DNA from: Porticoccus sp.
GTDB taxonomy: Bacteria; Pseudomonadota; Gammaproteobacteria; Pseudomonadales; Porticoccaceae
DNA: 16,853 nt
Reading direction: 5' to 3'
NCBI GenBank assembly: GCA_011049795.1
Contig: DRHD01000103.1
Location: 1-16,853, forward strand
The notes beneath the pieces are model-generated. The model searched no databases, was not told the origin of the DNA, and worked only from the letters and a program-made list of their open reading frames with translations. The first letter of the stretch is position 1. Each line of letters begins with the position of its first letter. Shown one piece after another: positions 1-6,854 of this stretch. Made by a program: the position numbers and the translations under genes.

Positions 1-74
1 CCCATATTCTTCCCTCCAACAATATCTGTCTTCTACATCTACTGTTAACATATGAAAGACATTGGAAATCACCC

Positions 75-1310
75 ATGAATTTGTATTTAGTTGGCGGCGC
101 AGTGCGCGACAAATTACTCGGCTACCCGTTCACTGAAAAGGACTGGGTAGTGGTCGGTGCCACACCGGAAGAGCTACTCGCGCAAGGCTTCAAGCAAGTG
201 GGTAGCGACTTTCCTGTCTTTTTACATCCTGAAACCAAAGAAGAGCATGCCCTCGCCCGTACGGAACGGAAGTCTGGCTCCGGCTACAAAGGGTTTCAGT
301 GTTTCACTGACACTAGCGTCACGCTGGAAGAAGACTTGTACCGCCGTGACCTCACCATCAATGCCATCGCAGAAGACACTGATGGCAATCTTATCGACCC
401 CTATGGGGGCCAGCAGGATCTTGCCGATAAAATACTTCGCCATGTCTCTGATGCCTTTGTAGAAGATCCGCTGAGAGTGCTGAGAGTCGCTCGTTTTGCT
501 GCCCGCTACCATCATCTGGGGTTCACTATTGCCCCAGAAACGCTGGCATTGATGACGGAGATTACTGCCAGTGGAGAACTACAACACCTCACCCCAGAAC
601 GTGTTTGGGTGGAAACAGACCGAGCACTGGGAGAACAGTCACCTCGAATCTATATCGAGGTTTTGCGCCAATGTGATGCACTTAAGGTGCTGTTTCCAGA
701 GGTTGACCAGCTATTTGGTGTGCCACAACGTGCCGACTTTCACCCGGAAGTAGACACTGGCATCCACATTTTGATGGCGCTGGATCAAGCAGCCATATTG
801 GACAAGGATCCTGCCGCCCGCTTTGCTGTTCTGGTTCACGATCTGGGCAAAGGCATCACCCCCGAAGATGTGCTACCAAAACACTCCGGTCATGAAGAAA
901 GAGGTGTGCAGCTGGTCAACGCCCTCTGTGATCGATTAAAAGCACCCAACCGTTATCGAGAGCTGGCTGTAGGGGTAACGCGCTATCATTTGTTATCCCA
1001 CAAAGCCCCTTATCTACGCCCCGTCACAATATTAAAACTACTGAAAGGTATTGGCGCCCTGCGACAACCAAAAAAGCTGGCTCAATTTATCCGGTGTTGC
1101 GAAGCTGATGCCCGAGGGCGGCTCGGCTTTGAAGATACTGTCTATGCTTCAGGGTTATGGCTCCAACAGGTATTCGAGGCAATTCAATCTATCGACAACA
1201 ATGAGTTTATCCAGAAAGGACTAACCGGGAAAAAACTGGGGGACGCCATTGATCAACGGCGCCATGAGGTGATTAGCCGCCTCAAGGACAGCCATGAGCC
1301 AAAAAGGTAA
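75..1310 (+). CDS. cca: Multifunctional CCA tRNA nucleotidyltransferase with HD domain
   Basis: Cytoplasmic enzyme that adds or repairs the 3'-CCA of tRNAs; family members of this long type also have phosphohydrolase activity from an HD domain. At 411 aa it is almost the length of the E. coli enzyme and aligns from its first residue. Visible motifs are the nucleotide-binding VGGAVRD (residues 6-12), the catalytic strand EKDWVVVG (21-28), TERKSGSG and RRDLTINA in the head and neck, and VHDLGKG (H255, D256) of the HD domain. The first acidic residue of the usual DxD pair is Glu21 rather than Asp, a conservative change. The ATG is preceded by a weak GGA at 64-66. The gene runs into the pteridine reductase gene with only 6 nt between, so the two are probably co-transcribed. 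The identification is secure. Confidence 0.97.
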   Translation: MNLYLVGGAVRDKLLGYPFTEKDWVVVGATPEELLAQGFKQVGSDFPVFLHPETKEEHALARTERKSGSGYKGFQCFTDTSVTLEEDLYRRDLTINAIAEDTDGNLIDPYGGQQDLADKILRHVSDAFVEDPLRVLRVARFAARYHHLGFTIAPETLALMTEITASGELQHLTPERVWVETDRALGEQSPRIYIEVLRQCDALKVLFPEVDQLFGVPQRADFHPEVDTGIHILMALDQAAILDKDPAARFAVLVHDLGKGITPEDVLPKHSGHEERGVQLVNALCDRLKAPNRYRELAVGVTRYHLLSHKAPYLRPVTILKLLKGIGALRQPKKLAQFIRCCEADARGRLGFEDTVYASGLWLQQVFEAIQSIDNNEFIQKGLTGKKLGDAIDQRRHEVISRLKDSHEPKR

Positions 1311-1316
1311 CCACCC

Positions 1317-2057
1317 ATGAGTCCACCCGTTGTACTTATCACAGGCGCTGCCCGCCGTATTGGTGCAGAAATAACCCAAACCTTTCACCATGAAGGATTC
1401 GATATCGCCCTTCACTATAACCATTCCGCACAAGAGGCCAAGGCACTGGCCCAGTCACTCAATGGCATCAGAAAAGATTCGGCTGCCACTTTTCAAGCGG
1501 ACTTAACGAATGTGCCAGAAGTTAAATCGATGGCCGCAGATGTCTTACAATGGAGGGGCAAGCTAAATGTATTAGTCAATAATGCATCCAGTTTCTACCC
1601 CACACCATTAGACAGTGCCAGTGAAGAACAATGGGATGCCTTAATAAATAGCAACCTGAAAGGACCCTACTTCCTCTGCCAATCTGTTGCCCAAAAACTG
1701 CGTGAAAGCCAAGGCAGTGTTATCAACATTGCTGACATCTACGCTAAAAATCCATTAAAAGGCTATAGTATTTACTGCATTGCCAAGGCCGGGAATGTCA
1801 TGCTAACTAAATCACTGGCCAAGGAACTGGCCCCCGAAGTTCGCGTCAACGGTATCGCCCCCGGTGTGATTTTATGGCCCAACACCGATAACCAGATGAG
1901 TGACTCGATCAAACGTGATGTCATCAAGAACGTACCCCTAGGCCGAACAGGCAGCCCTGCCGATATTGCTCAATTAGCACTTTTTCTGGCCACTAAAGAC
2001 AGCTACACCACAGGTCAGGTTATTGCCGTTGATGGCGGAAGCTCGCTCTCCTCCTAA
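1317..2057 (+). CDS. Pteridine reductase (FolM-like short-chain dehydrogenase)
   Basis: A 246-aa NAD(P)H-dependent short-chain dehydrogenase of the pteridine reductase type, which reduces dihydrofolate, dihydrobiopterin or dihydromonapterin in the cytoplasm. The Rossmann motif TGAARRIG is at residues 9-16, followed by HYN at 33-35 and NNASSF at 88-93. The active-site part has Asp140 in INIADIYAKNPLKGY, then Tyr153 and Lys157 (YCIAK). The Asp-before-KGY pattern and the double Arg in the dinucleotide loop separate pteridine reductases from FabG-type reductases. It starts 6 nt after the cca stop with AAGGT about 10 nt before the ATG, so it is read as the second gene of a cca operon. Its pterin role fits folB and folK about 2.5 kb away on the other strand. 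The exact substrate cannot be read from sequence. Confidence 0.88.
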   Translation: MSPPVVLITGAARRIGAEITQTFHHEGFDIALHYNHSAQEAKALAQSLNGIRKDSAATFQADLTNVPEVKSMAADVLQWRGKLNVLVNNASSFYPTPLDSASEEQWDALINSNLKGPYFLCQSVAQKLRESQGSVINIADIYAKNPLKGYSIYCIAKAGNVMLTKSLAKELAPEVRVNGIAPGVILWPNTDNQMSDSIKRDVIKNVPLGRTGSPADIAQLALFLATKDSYTTGQVIAVDGGSSLSS

Positions 2058-2150
2058 TACAACAATTCATCAGGTTCCTTATCTGGGGTTAATGCCAGCA
2101 GCCCTCAAATTGATCAAGGTCAACAGCCAGCCAACTCACCTCTAGCCTGC

Positions 2151-2179
2151 CTTGAAAAATGATCAACCAAAGCCTATAT
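2151..2179 (+). promoter_or_regulatory. Sigma-32 (heat-shock) type promoter of the hsp20 pseudogene
   Basis: CTTGAAA at 2151-2157 matches the heat-shock -35 consensus exactly. After a 15-nt spacer, CCTATAT at 2173-2179 matches the -10 consensus CCCATNT at 6 of 7 positions. It lies about 88 nt before the ATG of a gene whose family is classically under sigma-32 control. The leader that follows is structured. AGCCGC near 2191 can pair with GCGGCT near 2223, and the Shine-Dalgarno AAGGCGG sits in or beside a small hairpin (GCATC 2247-2251 with GGTGC 2259-2263). That resembles a thermosensing leader, but this part is inference. Confidence 0.6.
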
Positions 2180-2266
2180 ATTAAGTGTAGAGCCGCGCAA
2201 AGGCGTTGCTGATGGTATTTGTAGCGGCTGTTTGACTGCAAATATAGCATCTTAAGGCGGTGCATA

Positions 2267-2711
2267 ATGTCTCTAGTTCCGAGAGGAAATTTCTTAGATA
2301 TTGATCGATTTTTTGATGATATCTGAGCATCAGGACGGCAAGAGAGCAGTCCGGTAGGTTCTTTTTTTGCCCCCCCCGCGCCGACATAATGGAGCACGAT
2401 GGCCATTATGAAATCACCACAGGAATTCCAGTCATTAAAACCAGTCATTAAAAAAGGGAACGTTCATATCAGCCTGGAAAATGGTGTGCACCGTATCGAA
2501 GCTGAAACTAGCCAGGAAGAAAAGGAAGACAAAGAGGGAAAAGTCATCCACCAGGAACGCCGTTATGGCAAGTATGTGCGCAGTTTCGATCTCGGCAATA
2601 GTGTCACACCAAGAGGACATCAAGGCCGCCTTCGAAGAGGGCATATTGAAGCTAACAGCACCCAAAGTTGCCGAAGACGTTCCCCAGCAACGACGGATTG
2701 ATATCCAATAA
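2267..2711 (+). pseudogene. Small heat-shock protein Hsp20/alpha-crystallin, broken by several lesions
   Basis: The three reading frames together spell a typical bacterial class A small heat-shock chaperone. The start is MSLVPRGNFLDIDRFFDDI from the ATG at 2267, after AAGGCGG. Next is RADIMEHDGHYEITTGIPV in another frame. Then come NVHISLENG, IEAETSQEEKEDKEGKV and RRYGKYVRSFDLG of the alpha-crystallin domain. The C-terminal EDIKAAFEEGILKLTAPK and the RRIDIQ tail end at the TAA 2709-2711. Four lesions are visible: a TGA stop at 2324-2326 where the family has Trp; a frame change in the T7GC8 run at 2362-2377; an exact 13-bp tandem duplication at 2428-2453; and a one-base shift near 2605-2611. 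The intact gene would have encoded roughly 145 aa. The largest surviving open pieces, 2399-2701 and 2481-2711, are fragments and should not be annotated as genes. Confidence 0.9.
2428..2453 (+). repeat. 13-bp tandem duplication inside the hsp20 pseudogene
   Basis: CCAGTCATTAAAA occurs twice head to tail (2428-2440 and 2441-2453). With one copy removed, the reading frame runs directly from GIPV through IKKGNVHIS, as in intact homologues. The second copy is therefore the derived state and one of the inactivating mutations. Confidence 0.92.
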
Positions 2712-2725
2712 TGCACTCACTGCTG

Positions 2726-2757
2726 GCTTGGCTTCAGTGAGGCCAAGCTACCCTTTT
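2726..2757 (+). terminator. Possible intrinsic terminator after the hsp20 pseudogene
   Basis: GCTTGGC (2726-2732) can pair perfectly with GCCAAGC (2742-2748) around a 9-nt loop, followed by TACCCTTTT. The T-run is short and interrupted, so termination may be weak. It sits between the hsp20 relic and the DksA-like gene. Confidence 0.45.
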
Positions 2758-2768
2758 CAGAGAATGTT

Positions 2769-3089
2769 ATGACATCAGAACTAGCCAATATCAAAAAAAG
2801 CCTGGAAGAGCGCCTGGAAGTTCTCATGCAACGTATTTCACGTGTAAAAACAGGGATGAGGGCAGAACACTCTGCCGATTGGTCTGAACAGGCACAGGAG
2901 CGGCAAAACGATGAAGTGCTGGAGGCTATTGGTAATGAGTCCCAGGGCGAACTAACCCAAATTAACCGCGCACTTGAACGCATAGAATCGGATGACTACA
3001 CCAGCTGTAGTCATTGCGGTGAAGATATTTCACTGAAGCGGCTTGAAGCGGTGCCATACACACACTTTTGCATCAACTGTGCTGAATAG
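2769..3089 (+). CDS. TraR/DksA-family C4 zinc-finger protein
   Basis: A 106-aa protein with a mostly helical, charged N-terminal part (about residues 1-75) likely to form a coiled coil. A C-terminal four-cysteine zinc finger follows: Cys80 and Cys83 in CSHCG, Cys101 and Cys104 in CINCAE. DksA-type proteins bind the secondary channel of RNA polymerase and modulate transcription, often with ppGpp. This one is shorter than DksA (about 150 aa) and lies in the range of TraR/YbiI/DksA2-like paralogues. I see no clear DksA-type Asp pair at the coiled-coil tip, so canonical DksA function should not be assumed. The ATG at 2769 has only a weak AGAG upstream. It lies just downstream of the ruined heat-shock gene and converges on the hydroxy-acid dehydrogenase gene 41 nt away, with no obvious terminator between them. 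Confidence 0.85.
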   Translation: MTSELANIKKSLEERLEVLMQRISRVKTGMRAEHSADWSEQAQERQNDEVLEAIGNESQGELTQINRALERIESDDYTSCSHCGEDISLKRLEAVPYTHFCINCAE

Positions 3090-3130
3090 TCTTATTGACG
3101 CCCAATAACGAAAACTGTAGTCATTGCTCT

Positions 3131-4291
3131 CTATCGCTGACGTAGGCAGGCAGGAGTGACTTCAGACAACTCACGGCAGCCCATCAGCTTCATATCCAGT
3201 TCAATCTCTGTTCGCAGCAGGTTTAGCGCTCTAGCCACACCCGGCTGACCACCGGCAGCCAGCCCATAGAGATATGGCCTACCCACCATGCAGGCATCTG
3301 CGCCCAAAGCGATTGCCTTCAGTACATGAGTACCCCGACGGATACCGCCATCAAGAATAATCTCTATCTGGCCACCCACTGCATCGACAATATCTGGCAA
3401 CACATCAAAGGGAGCAGGTGAGCTATCTAGCTGACGGCCACCATGGTTGGAAATCACAATAGCAGAGGCACCCATCTCAACGGCCTTGTTAGCATCGGCT
3501 ACTGACATAATCCCTTTGAGTACAAAGGGCCCACCCCATTCAGACATCATCCATTCTGCATCTTTCCAAGTCACACTGGGATCGAATTGGTTGGCGACAT
3601 ACTGCAACAGGTTCGACACCTCACCGGTACCCTCGGTAATTTTATGCTCCACATTGGCCAACACAATGGGGCCATTGGTGAGATAACGGTAAACCCAGGC
3701 TGGGTGAATCAACACGTCCAGAATACTTTTAAGCGTCAACTTCGGGGGAAGGGTCATACCCGTACGCAAGTCTCGCTCCCGGTTTCCGTGAGCGGGTAAA
3801 TCTACCGTTAAGCACAAGGCATCAAAGTTCGACGCCTTTGCTCGCTGCACAAACTCCCGGCTTAACTCCCGGTCTTTGTGAACATAAACCTGGAACATTT
3901 TTGGCCCATCAGTTTCGGCCCCGATATCCTCAATGCTCGTCGTTGACAATGTTGATAGTGAATAGAACGTCCCACTTTTAGCCGCTTCCCTTGCTACGGC
4001 CTTTTCACCCTGGTAGTGAAACATTCGGGTCATCCCCGTGGGAGCGCAAATCACTGGCCAATCTATTTTTTTACCCAGCACAGTGGTGGAGAGATCTATT
4101 TGAGACACATCCACCAACGCCCGCTGCAGAAGATCATACCGATCAAAAGTGGATGTATTCCGTCTCAATGTCTGTTCGTCATCCGAGCCTCCATCAATAT
4201 AGGCAAACAGTGATTCAGGCAACCGCCCTTTTGCCACCTTGCGAAGGTCATCAATATTAAAACATCGCGATAAACGTCTCGAGTCTGACAC
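3131..4291 (-). CDS. FMN-dependent alpha-hydroxy-acid dehydrogenase (LldD/glycolate oxidase family)
   Basis: A 386-aa flavoenzyme of the family that oxidises L-lactate, glycolate, mandelate or similar 2-hydroxy acids to 2-oxo acids. The motifs are YIDGG at Tyr31, the flavin-binding APTGM at 83-87, QVYVHKDR in the middle, the catalytic SNHGGRQLD with His283 and Arg286, and ILDGGIRRG plus GRPYLYG near the C-terminus. The start is GTG at 4291, since no in-frame ATG occurs before residue 87 and the family N-terminus (FNIDDLRKVAKGRLP) begins at residue 11. No convincing Shine-Dalgarno is seen. The gap after folK is only 11 nt, so it is the distal gene of the tsaD-folB-folK operon, an unexpected partner for folate genes. 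Substrate and electron acceptor cannot be assigned; L-lactate dehydrogenase is one option. Confidence 0.88.
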   Translation of the reverse strand: MSDSRRLSRCFNIDDLRKVAKGRLPESLFAYIDGGSDDEQTLRRNTSTFDRYDLLQRALVDVSQIDLSTTVLGKKIDWPVICAPTGMTRMFHYQGEKAVAREAAKSGTFYSLSTLSTTSIEDIGAETDGPKMFQVYVHKDRELSREFVQRAKASNFDALCLTVDLPAHGNRERDLRTGMTLPPKLTLKSILDVLIHPAWVYRYLTNGPIVLANVEHKITEGTGEVSNLLQYVANQFDPSVTWKDAEWMMSEWGGPFVLKGIMSVADANKAVEMGASAIVISNHGGRQLDSSPAPFDVLPDIVDAVGGQIEIILDGGIRRGTHVLKAIALGADACMVGRPYLYGLAAGGQPGVARALNLLRTEIELDMKLMGCRELSEVTPACLRQR

Positions 4292-4302
4292 TTAGAGGGC
4301 TC

Positions 4303-4839
4303 TCATATTATTATTGGGACGGCCTTAGATAACTGAGAAAGCTCGGTACCACGCCAAGTAAAGCTGATGGGCCACAAAGATTGACTGGCTTGATCATAAG
4401 TCCGCCACAGTTCGCCATAATCCACCCCCACAACCGGGTGTCTTTCATCCGGTGCTAATTCGGCCAACGGCCAGAGTACAAAGGCATTTTCCAAAATCTC
4501 CTGACGAGGTAACAGAATGCCGTCCACCGTGCCGATCAGGTTGTCGTAAGTCAGAATATCGATATCTAAAGTACGCGCACTAAATCGCGGACACTCCCGA
4601 CGGCGACCATTTTTATCCTCAAGGGCCTTGAGGTAGGCAGATAGCTCGCCAACACTCAGCTCAGTATCAATACCTACCACCAGATTATAAAAGTTGTCCC
4701 CATCAAACCCCACAGAAACACTCTCGTAAACGGACGAAATTAATAACTGGCCAAACTGGTCAGCGAGTGCATCCAGAGCAGCCGTAATATAACGTTGGTG
4801 TTCGATATTACTGCCAAGGCTGAGAAAAACCCGCGCCAT
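4303..4839 (-). CDS. folK: 2-amino-4-hydroxy-6-hydroxymethyldihydropteridine pyrophosphokinase
   Basis: HPPK transfers pyrophosphate from ATP to 6-hydroxymethyl-dihydropterin, the step after dihydroneopterin aldolase in folate synthesis. The 178-aa protein begins with the family N-terminus MARVFLSLGSN. It carries GFDGDNFYNLV in the pterin-binding part and the signature NGRRRECPRFSARTLDIDIL, with the metal-binding Asp92 and Asp94. The region before the C-terminus (ENAFVLWPLAELAP) is also typical. Its ATG overlaps the folB stop by one base (TGATG), a translational-coupling arrangement. Its likely Shine-Dalgarno (GGGGAG) lies in the last unit of the 15-bp repeat in the folB tail. The alpha-hydroxy-acid dehydrogenase gene follows 11 nt downstream. 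Confidence 0.95.
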   Translation of the reverse strand: MARVFLSLGSNIEHQRYITAALDALADQFGQLLISSVYESVSVGFDGDNFYNLVVGIDTELSVGELSAYLKALEDKNGRRRECPRFSARTLDIDILTYDNLIGTVDGILLPRQEILENAFVLWPLAELAPDERHPVVGVDYGELWRTYDQASQSLWPISFTWRGTELSQLSKAVPIII

Positions 4840-5225
4840 CAGGTTCTCACTCCCCGTTCAATGTCTCCCCTTTCAATACCTCCCCGTTCGATGATAATGC
4901 CCACATCCCGAGCACCACGAATAGCACCAGGTTTGCCAATTCGCAGCTTCAACCAAGGAACATGGAATTCCTGACGAACAATATCTGCCACCTGCTCGGC
5001 CATGGTTTCAACCAGCAAAAATTCACTGCCTTCAATAAAATCGATTATTCGTTTTGATACCGCTTTGTAGTCAAGGGCGTACTGAATATCGTCGGTCTCT
5101 GCCGCCTTACTGATATCAGTTCCCATTTCAAGATCGAGACTGATGGTTTGGCGAACCTCACGTTCCCAATCATAAATACCGATAATCGTATCGATACGCA
5201 GATCGCCGATATAAACAATATCCAT
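4839..5225 (-). CDS. folB: Dihydroneopterin aldolase
   Basis: FolB converts 7,8-dihydroneopterin to 6-hydroxymethyl-dihydropterin and glycolaldehyde, supplying FolK. The start at 5225 gives MDIVYIGDLRIDTIIGIYDW, the standard N-terminus, preceded on the minus strand by AGAGAGG. A longer in-frame reading beginning at 5309 would overlap tsaD and adds 28 residues unlike the family. Glu73 (LLVETMAE) and Lys98 (RIGKPGA) are the expected active-site residues. The product is 128 aa, about 8-10 longer than usual. The excess is a C-terminal tail made of three IERG units, encoded by three tandem 15-bp repeats. The gene lies 31 nt after tsaD and overlaps folK by one base. Confidence 0.94.
   Translation of the reverse strand: MDIVYIGDLRIDTIIGIYDWEREVRQTISLDLEMGTDISKAAETDDIQYALDYKAVSKRIIDFIEGSEFLLVETMAEQVADIVRQEFHVPWLKLRIGKPGAIRGARDVGIIIERGGIERGDIERGVRT
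4850..4894 (-). repeat. Three 15-bp tandem repeats in the folB tail, each with a Shine-Dalgarno-like core
   Basis: Plus-strand units are CTCCCCGTTCAATGT (4850-4864), CTCCCCTTTCAATAC (4865-4879) and CTCCCCGTTCGATGA (4880-4894). On the coding strand each reads as I-E-R-G-X and contains GGGGAG. The unit nearest folK places GGGGAG about 10-13 nt before the folK ATG. The repeat therefore lengthens the FolB C-terminus and also multiplies the apparent ribosome-binding sequence of folK. Confidence 0.9.
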
Positions 5226-5256
5226 CGTCCCTACACCTCTCTGTACACGACTGTAT

Positions 5257-6294
5257 TTACACTTCGGCCAACGGAGGCAGTGTATCCATTGGCCACCGGG
5301 GTATCGCACGAATGGCCAACGCCTCCTGCTGCCCCGCTAATAACCGCTGACACCCTGCATAAGCAATCATGGCTCCGTTATCGGTACAAAACTCATGACG
5401 AGCGTAGAAAATTTCTCCGTTTACTTTAGCCAAGCTGTCGGACAGTTTTTCTCGCAATCGTGTATTCGCCGATACACCACCAGCAATAATCAACGTCTTC
5501 AAACCCGTCTGCTCCAGTGCACGGCGGCATTTTATGGCCAAAGTATCCACCACCGCTTCCTGAAAGGCACAGGCAATATCGGCCATGGTCTGATCATCTG
5601 GCAGCACATCGTCACCCCGATGCTTGGCAATGGTATTCAGGGTATAAGTTTTCAGGCCAGAAAAACTGAAATCTAGACCGGGCCGATCCGTCATCGGTCG
5701 TGGAAACTTAAATCGGCTGGTATCGCCTTGTGTCGCCAGACGGGCAATTTCGGGGCCACCCGGATAATCCAGATCAAGCATTTTGGCGGCTTTATCAAAG
5801 GCCTCACCCGCCGCATCGTCCAGAGACTCACCCAGTATCTGATACTGGCCTATGCCCTTCACCTCAACTAATTGGGTATGACCGCCAGACACCAAAAGAG
5901 CCACAAAGGGAAATTCTGGTGGATTTTCTTCCAGCATGGGCGCCAACAGATGGCCTTCCATATGATGAACCCCAACCGCAGGCACTTGCCAGGCATAGGC
6001 CAGAGAGCGCCCCAGACTCGCACCCACCATCAGGGCCCCTATCAGACCAGGTCCTGCTGTATAGGCTATGCCTCCAATATCGGCTCGGGTTGTATCAGCA
6101 TCAGCCAGAACTTCCCGGATTAGAGGTAATAATTTGCGCACATGGTCTCGGGAAGCCAGTTCGGGCACGACGCCACCATATTCTGCATGCACCGCTGCCT
6201 GGCTGTAGAGCGTATGAGCAAGCAGCCCCTGATCACTGTCATAAACAGCGACACCCGTCTCATCACAGGAGGTTTCTATCCCCAGTACACGCAT
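5257..6294 (-). CDS. tsaD: tRNA N6-adenosine threonylcarbamoyltransferase (Kae1/Gcp/YgjD)
   Basis: TsaD transfers threonylcarbamoyl from TsaC-made TC-AMP to A37 of ANN-decoding tRNAs, working with TsaB and TsaE. The 345-aa length is normal. The protein opens with [14 protein letters not shown]. It has the metal-binding HHMEGH with His111 and His115, the ATP-binding [48 protein letters not shown] and the late metal ligand Asp305 in [12 protein letters not shown]. The ATG at 6294 follows a short GGA and a promoter at 6331-6358. It is the first gene of a leftward operon with folB and folK, and it diverges from rpsU as in E. coli. plsY, which separates folB and tsaD in E. coli, is absent; only 31 nt lie between them here. 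Confidence 0.97.
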   Translation of the reverse strand: MRVLGIETSCDETGVAVYDSDQGLLAHTLYSQAAVHAEYGGVVPELASRDHVRKLLPLIREVLADADTTRADIGGIAYTAGPGLIGALMVGASLGRSLAYAWQVPAVGVHHMEGHLLAPMLEENPPEFPFVALLVSGGHTQLVEVKGIGQYQILGESLDDAAGEAFDKAAKMLDLDYPGGPEIARLATQGDTSRFKFPRPMTDRPGLDFSFSGLKTYTLNTIAKHRGDDVLPDDQTMADIACAFQEAVVDTLAIKCRRALEQTGLKTLIIAGGVSANTRLREKLSDSLAKVNGEIFYARHEFCTDNGAMIAYAGCQRLLAGQQEALAIRAIPRWPMDTLPPLAEV

Positions 6295-6330
6295 TATTCC
6301 AAGCTCACTTTGTAGATTGCTCCAAGCCTA

Positions 6331-6358
6331 TTTATAGAACGTAGAAATCATACGTCAA
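6331..6358 (-). promoter_or_regulatory. Sigma-70 type promoter of the tsaD-folB-folK operon
   Basis: Read on the minus strand, TTGACG (plus 6353-6358) is followed after 16 nt by TATAAA (plus 6331-6336). Both boxes match sigma-70 consensus at 5 of 6 positions. The expected start point is about 30 nt before the tsaD ATG. Confidence 0.7.
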
Positions 6359-6410
6359 AAGTGCCTCAAATTCATGTGCTTAGCTGCGCCTAAAGCGATG
6401 GACAAAAGTT

Positions 6411-6439
6411 TTGCAACTACCCAAGGATATGTATAGAAT
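6411..6439 (+). promoter_or_regulatory. Sigma-70 type promoter of rpsU
   Basis: TTGCAA (6411-6416), a 17-nt spacer and TAGAAT (6434-6439) form a good promoter, overlapped by the alternative -10 TATAGA. It yields a leader of about 65 nt before the rpsU ATG. The leader contains a small possible hairpin (GGTT...CGG-TG-CCG...AACC) before AGAGG. The divergent tsaD promoter lies about 50 nt upstream. Confidence 0.7.
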
Positions 6440-6510
6440 ACGCGCCCTTGCAGTTGTACCGGGTTACTCGGTGCCGAAACCAAAACTAAAGACAACAGGA
6501 TAGAGGTTAC

Positions 6511-6726
6511 ATGCCCTTCGTTCGCCTTAAAGAAAACGAGCCTTTTGATGTGGCTCTGCGTCGCTTCAAGCGTTCTTGTGAGAAAGCTGGTGTATTGGCA
6601 GAAGTTCGTCGCCGTGAGTACTACGAGAAGCCTACTTGGGAGCGCAAGCGTAAAGCTGCCGCTGCTGTTAAGCGTCACGCTAAGAAGCAGTCTCGCGAAA
6701 CCAAGAAGTTTGTACGCCTGTACTAA
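6511..6726 (+). CDS. rpsU: 30S ribosomal protein S21
   Basis: A 71-aa, very basic protein matching bacterial bS21 throughout: [20 protein letters not shown] at residues 8-27, then [20 protein letters not shown], a lysine/arginine-rich middle and a C-terminal RLY. It binds the 30S subunit near the anti-Shine-Dalgarno end of 16S rRNA and assists initiation. AGAGG lies 4-8 nt before the ATG. As in E. coli, it opens the operon leading to primase and sigma-70, and a terminator 53 nt downstream lets it be expressed well above them. Confidence 0.98.
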   Translation: MPFVRLKENEPFDVALRRFKRSCEKAGVLAEVRRREYYEKPTWERKRKAAAAVKRHAKKQSRETKKFVRLY

Positions 6727-6778
6727 ATCTTTACTGATTTATTAGGCTGCACCATCTACCAGGTAACGTCTATCCTTG

Positions 6779-6803
6779 AAGCGCCGCACTGTCGGCGCTT
6801 TTT
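6779..6803 (+). terminator. Intrinsic terminator between rpsU and yqeY
   Basis: GCGCCG (6781-6786) pairs with CGGCGC (6793-6798) around a 6-nt loop, flanked by AA and followed by TTTTT. This is a textbook terminator. By analogy with the E. coli rpsU-dnaG-rpoD operon it is likely partial, separating abundant S21 mRNA from scarce dnaG message. Confidence 0.85.
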
Positions 6804-6854
6804 GCGTTTGAGACATTTTCCACTGGGAAATACCTCCCACTACAGGAGCCCGTC

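Noticed and set aside
2399..2711. Two short plus-strand frames of 100 and 76 aa as separate genes
   Set aside because: Both are fragments of one frameshifted hsp20 gene whose start is at 2267.
5730..6344. 204-aa plus-strand open frame
   Set aside because: It lies antisense to tsaD, is rich in Pro, His and Arg as expected of a shadow frame, and has no known motif.
6359..6510. LexA operator upstream of rpsU, expected from the E. coli operon
   Set aside because: No CTG-N10-CAG palindrome was found in the divergent tsaD-rpsU region.
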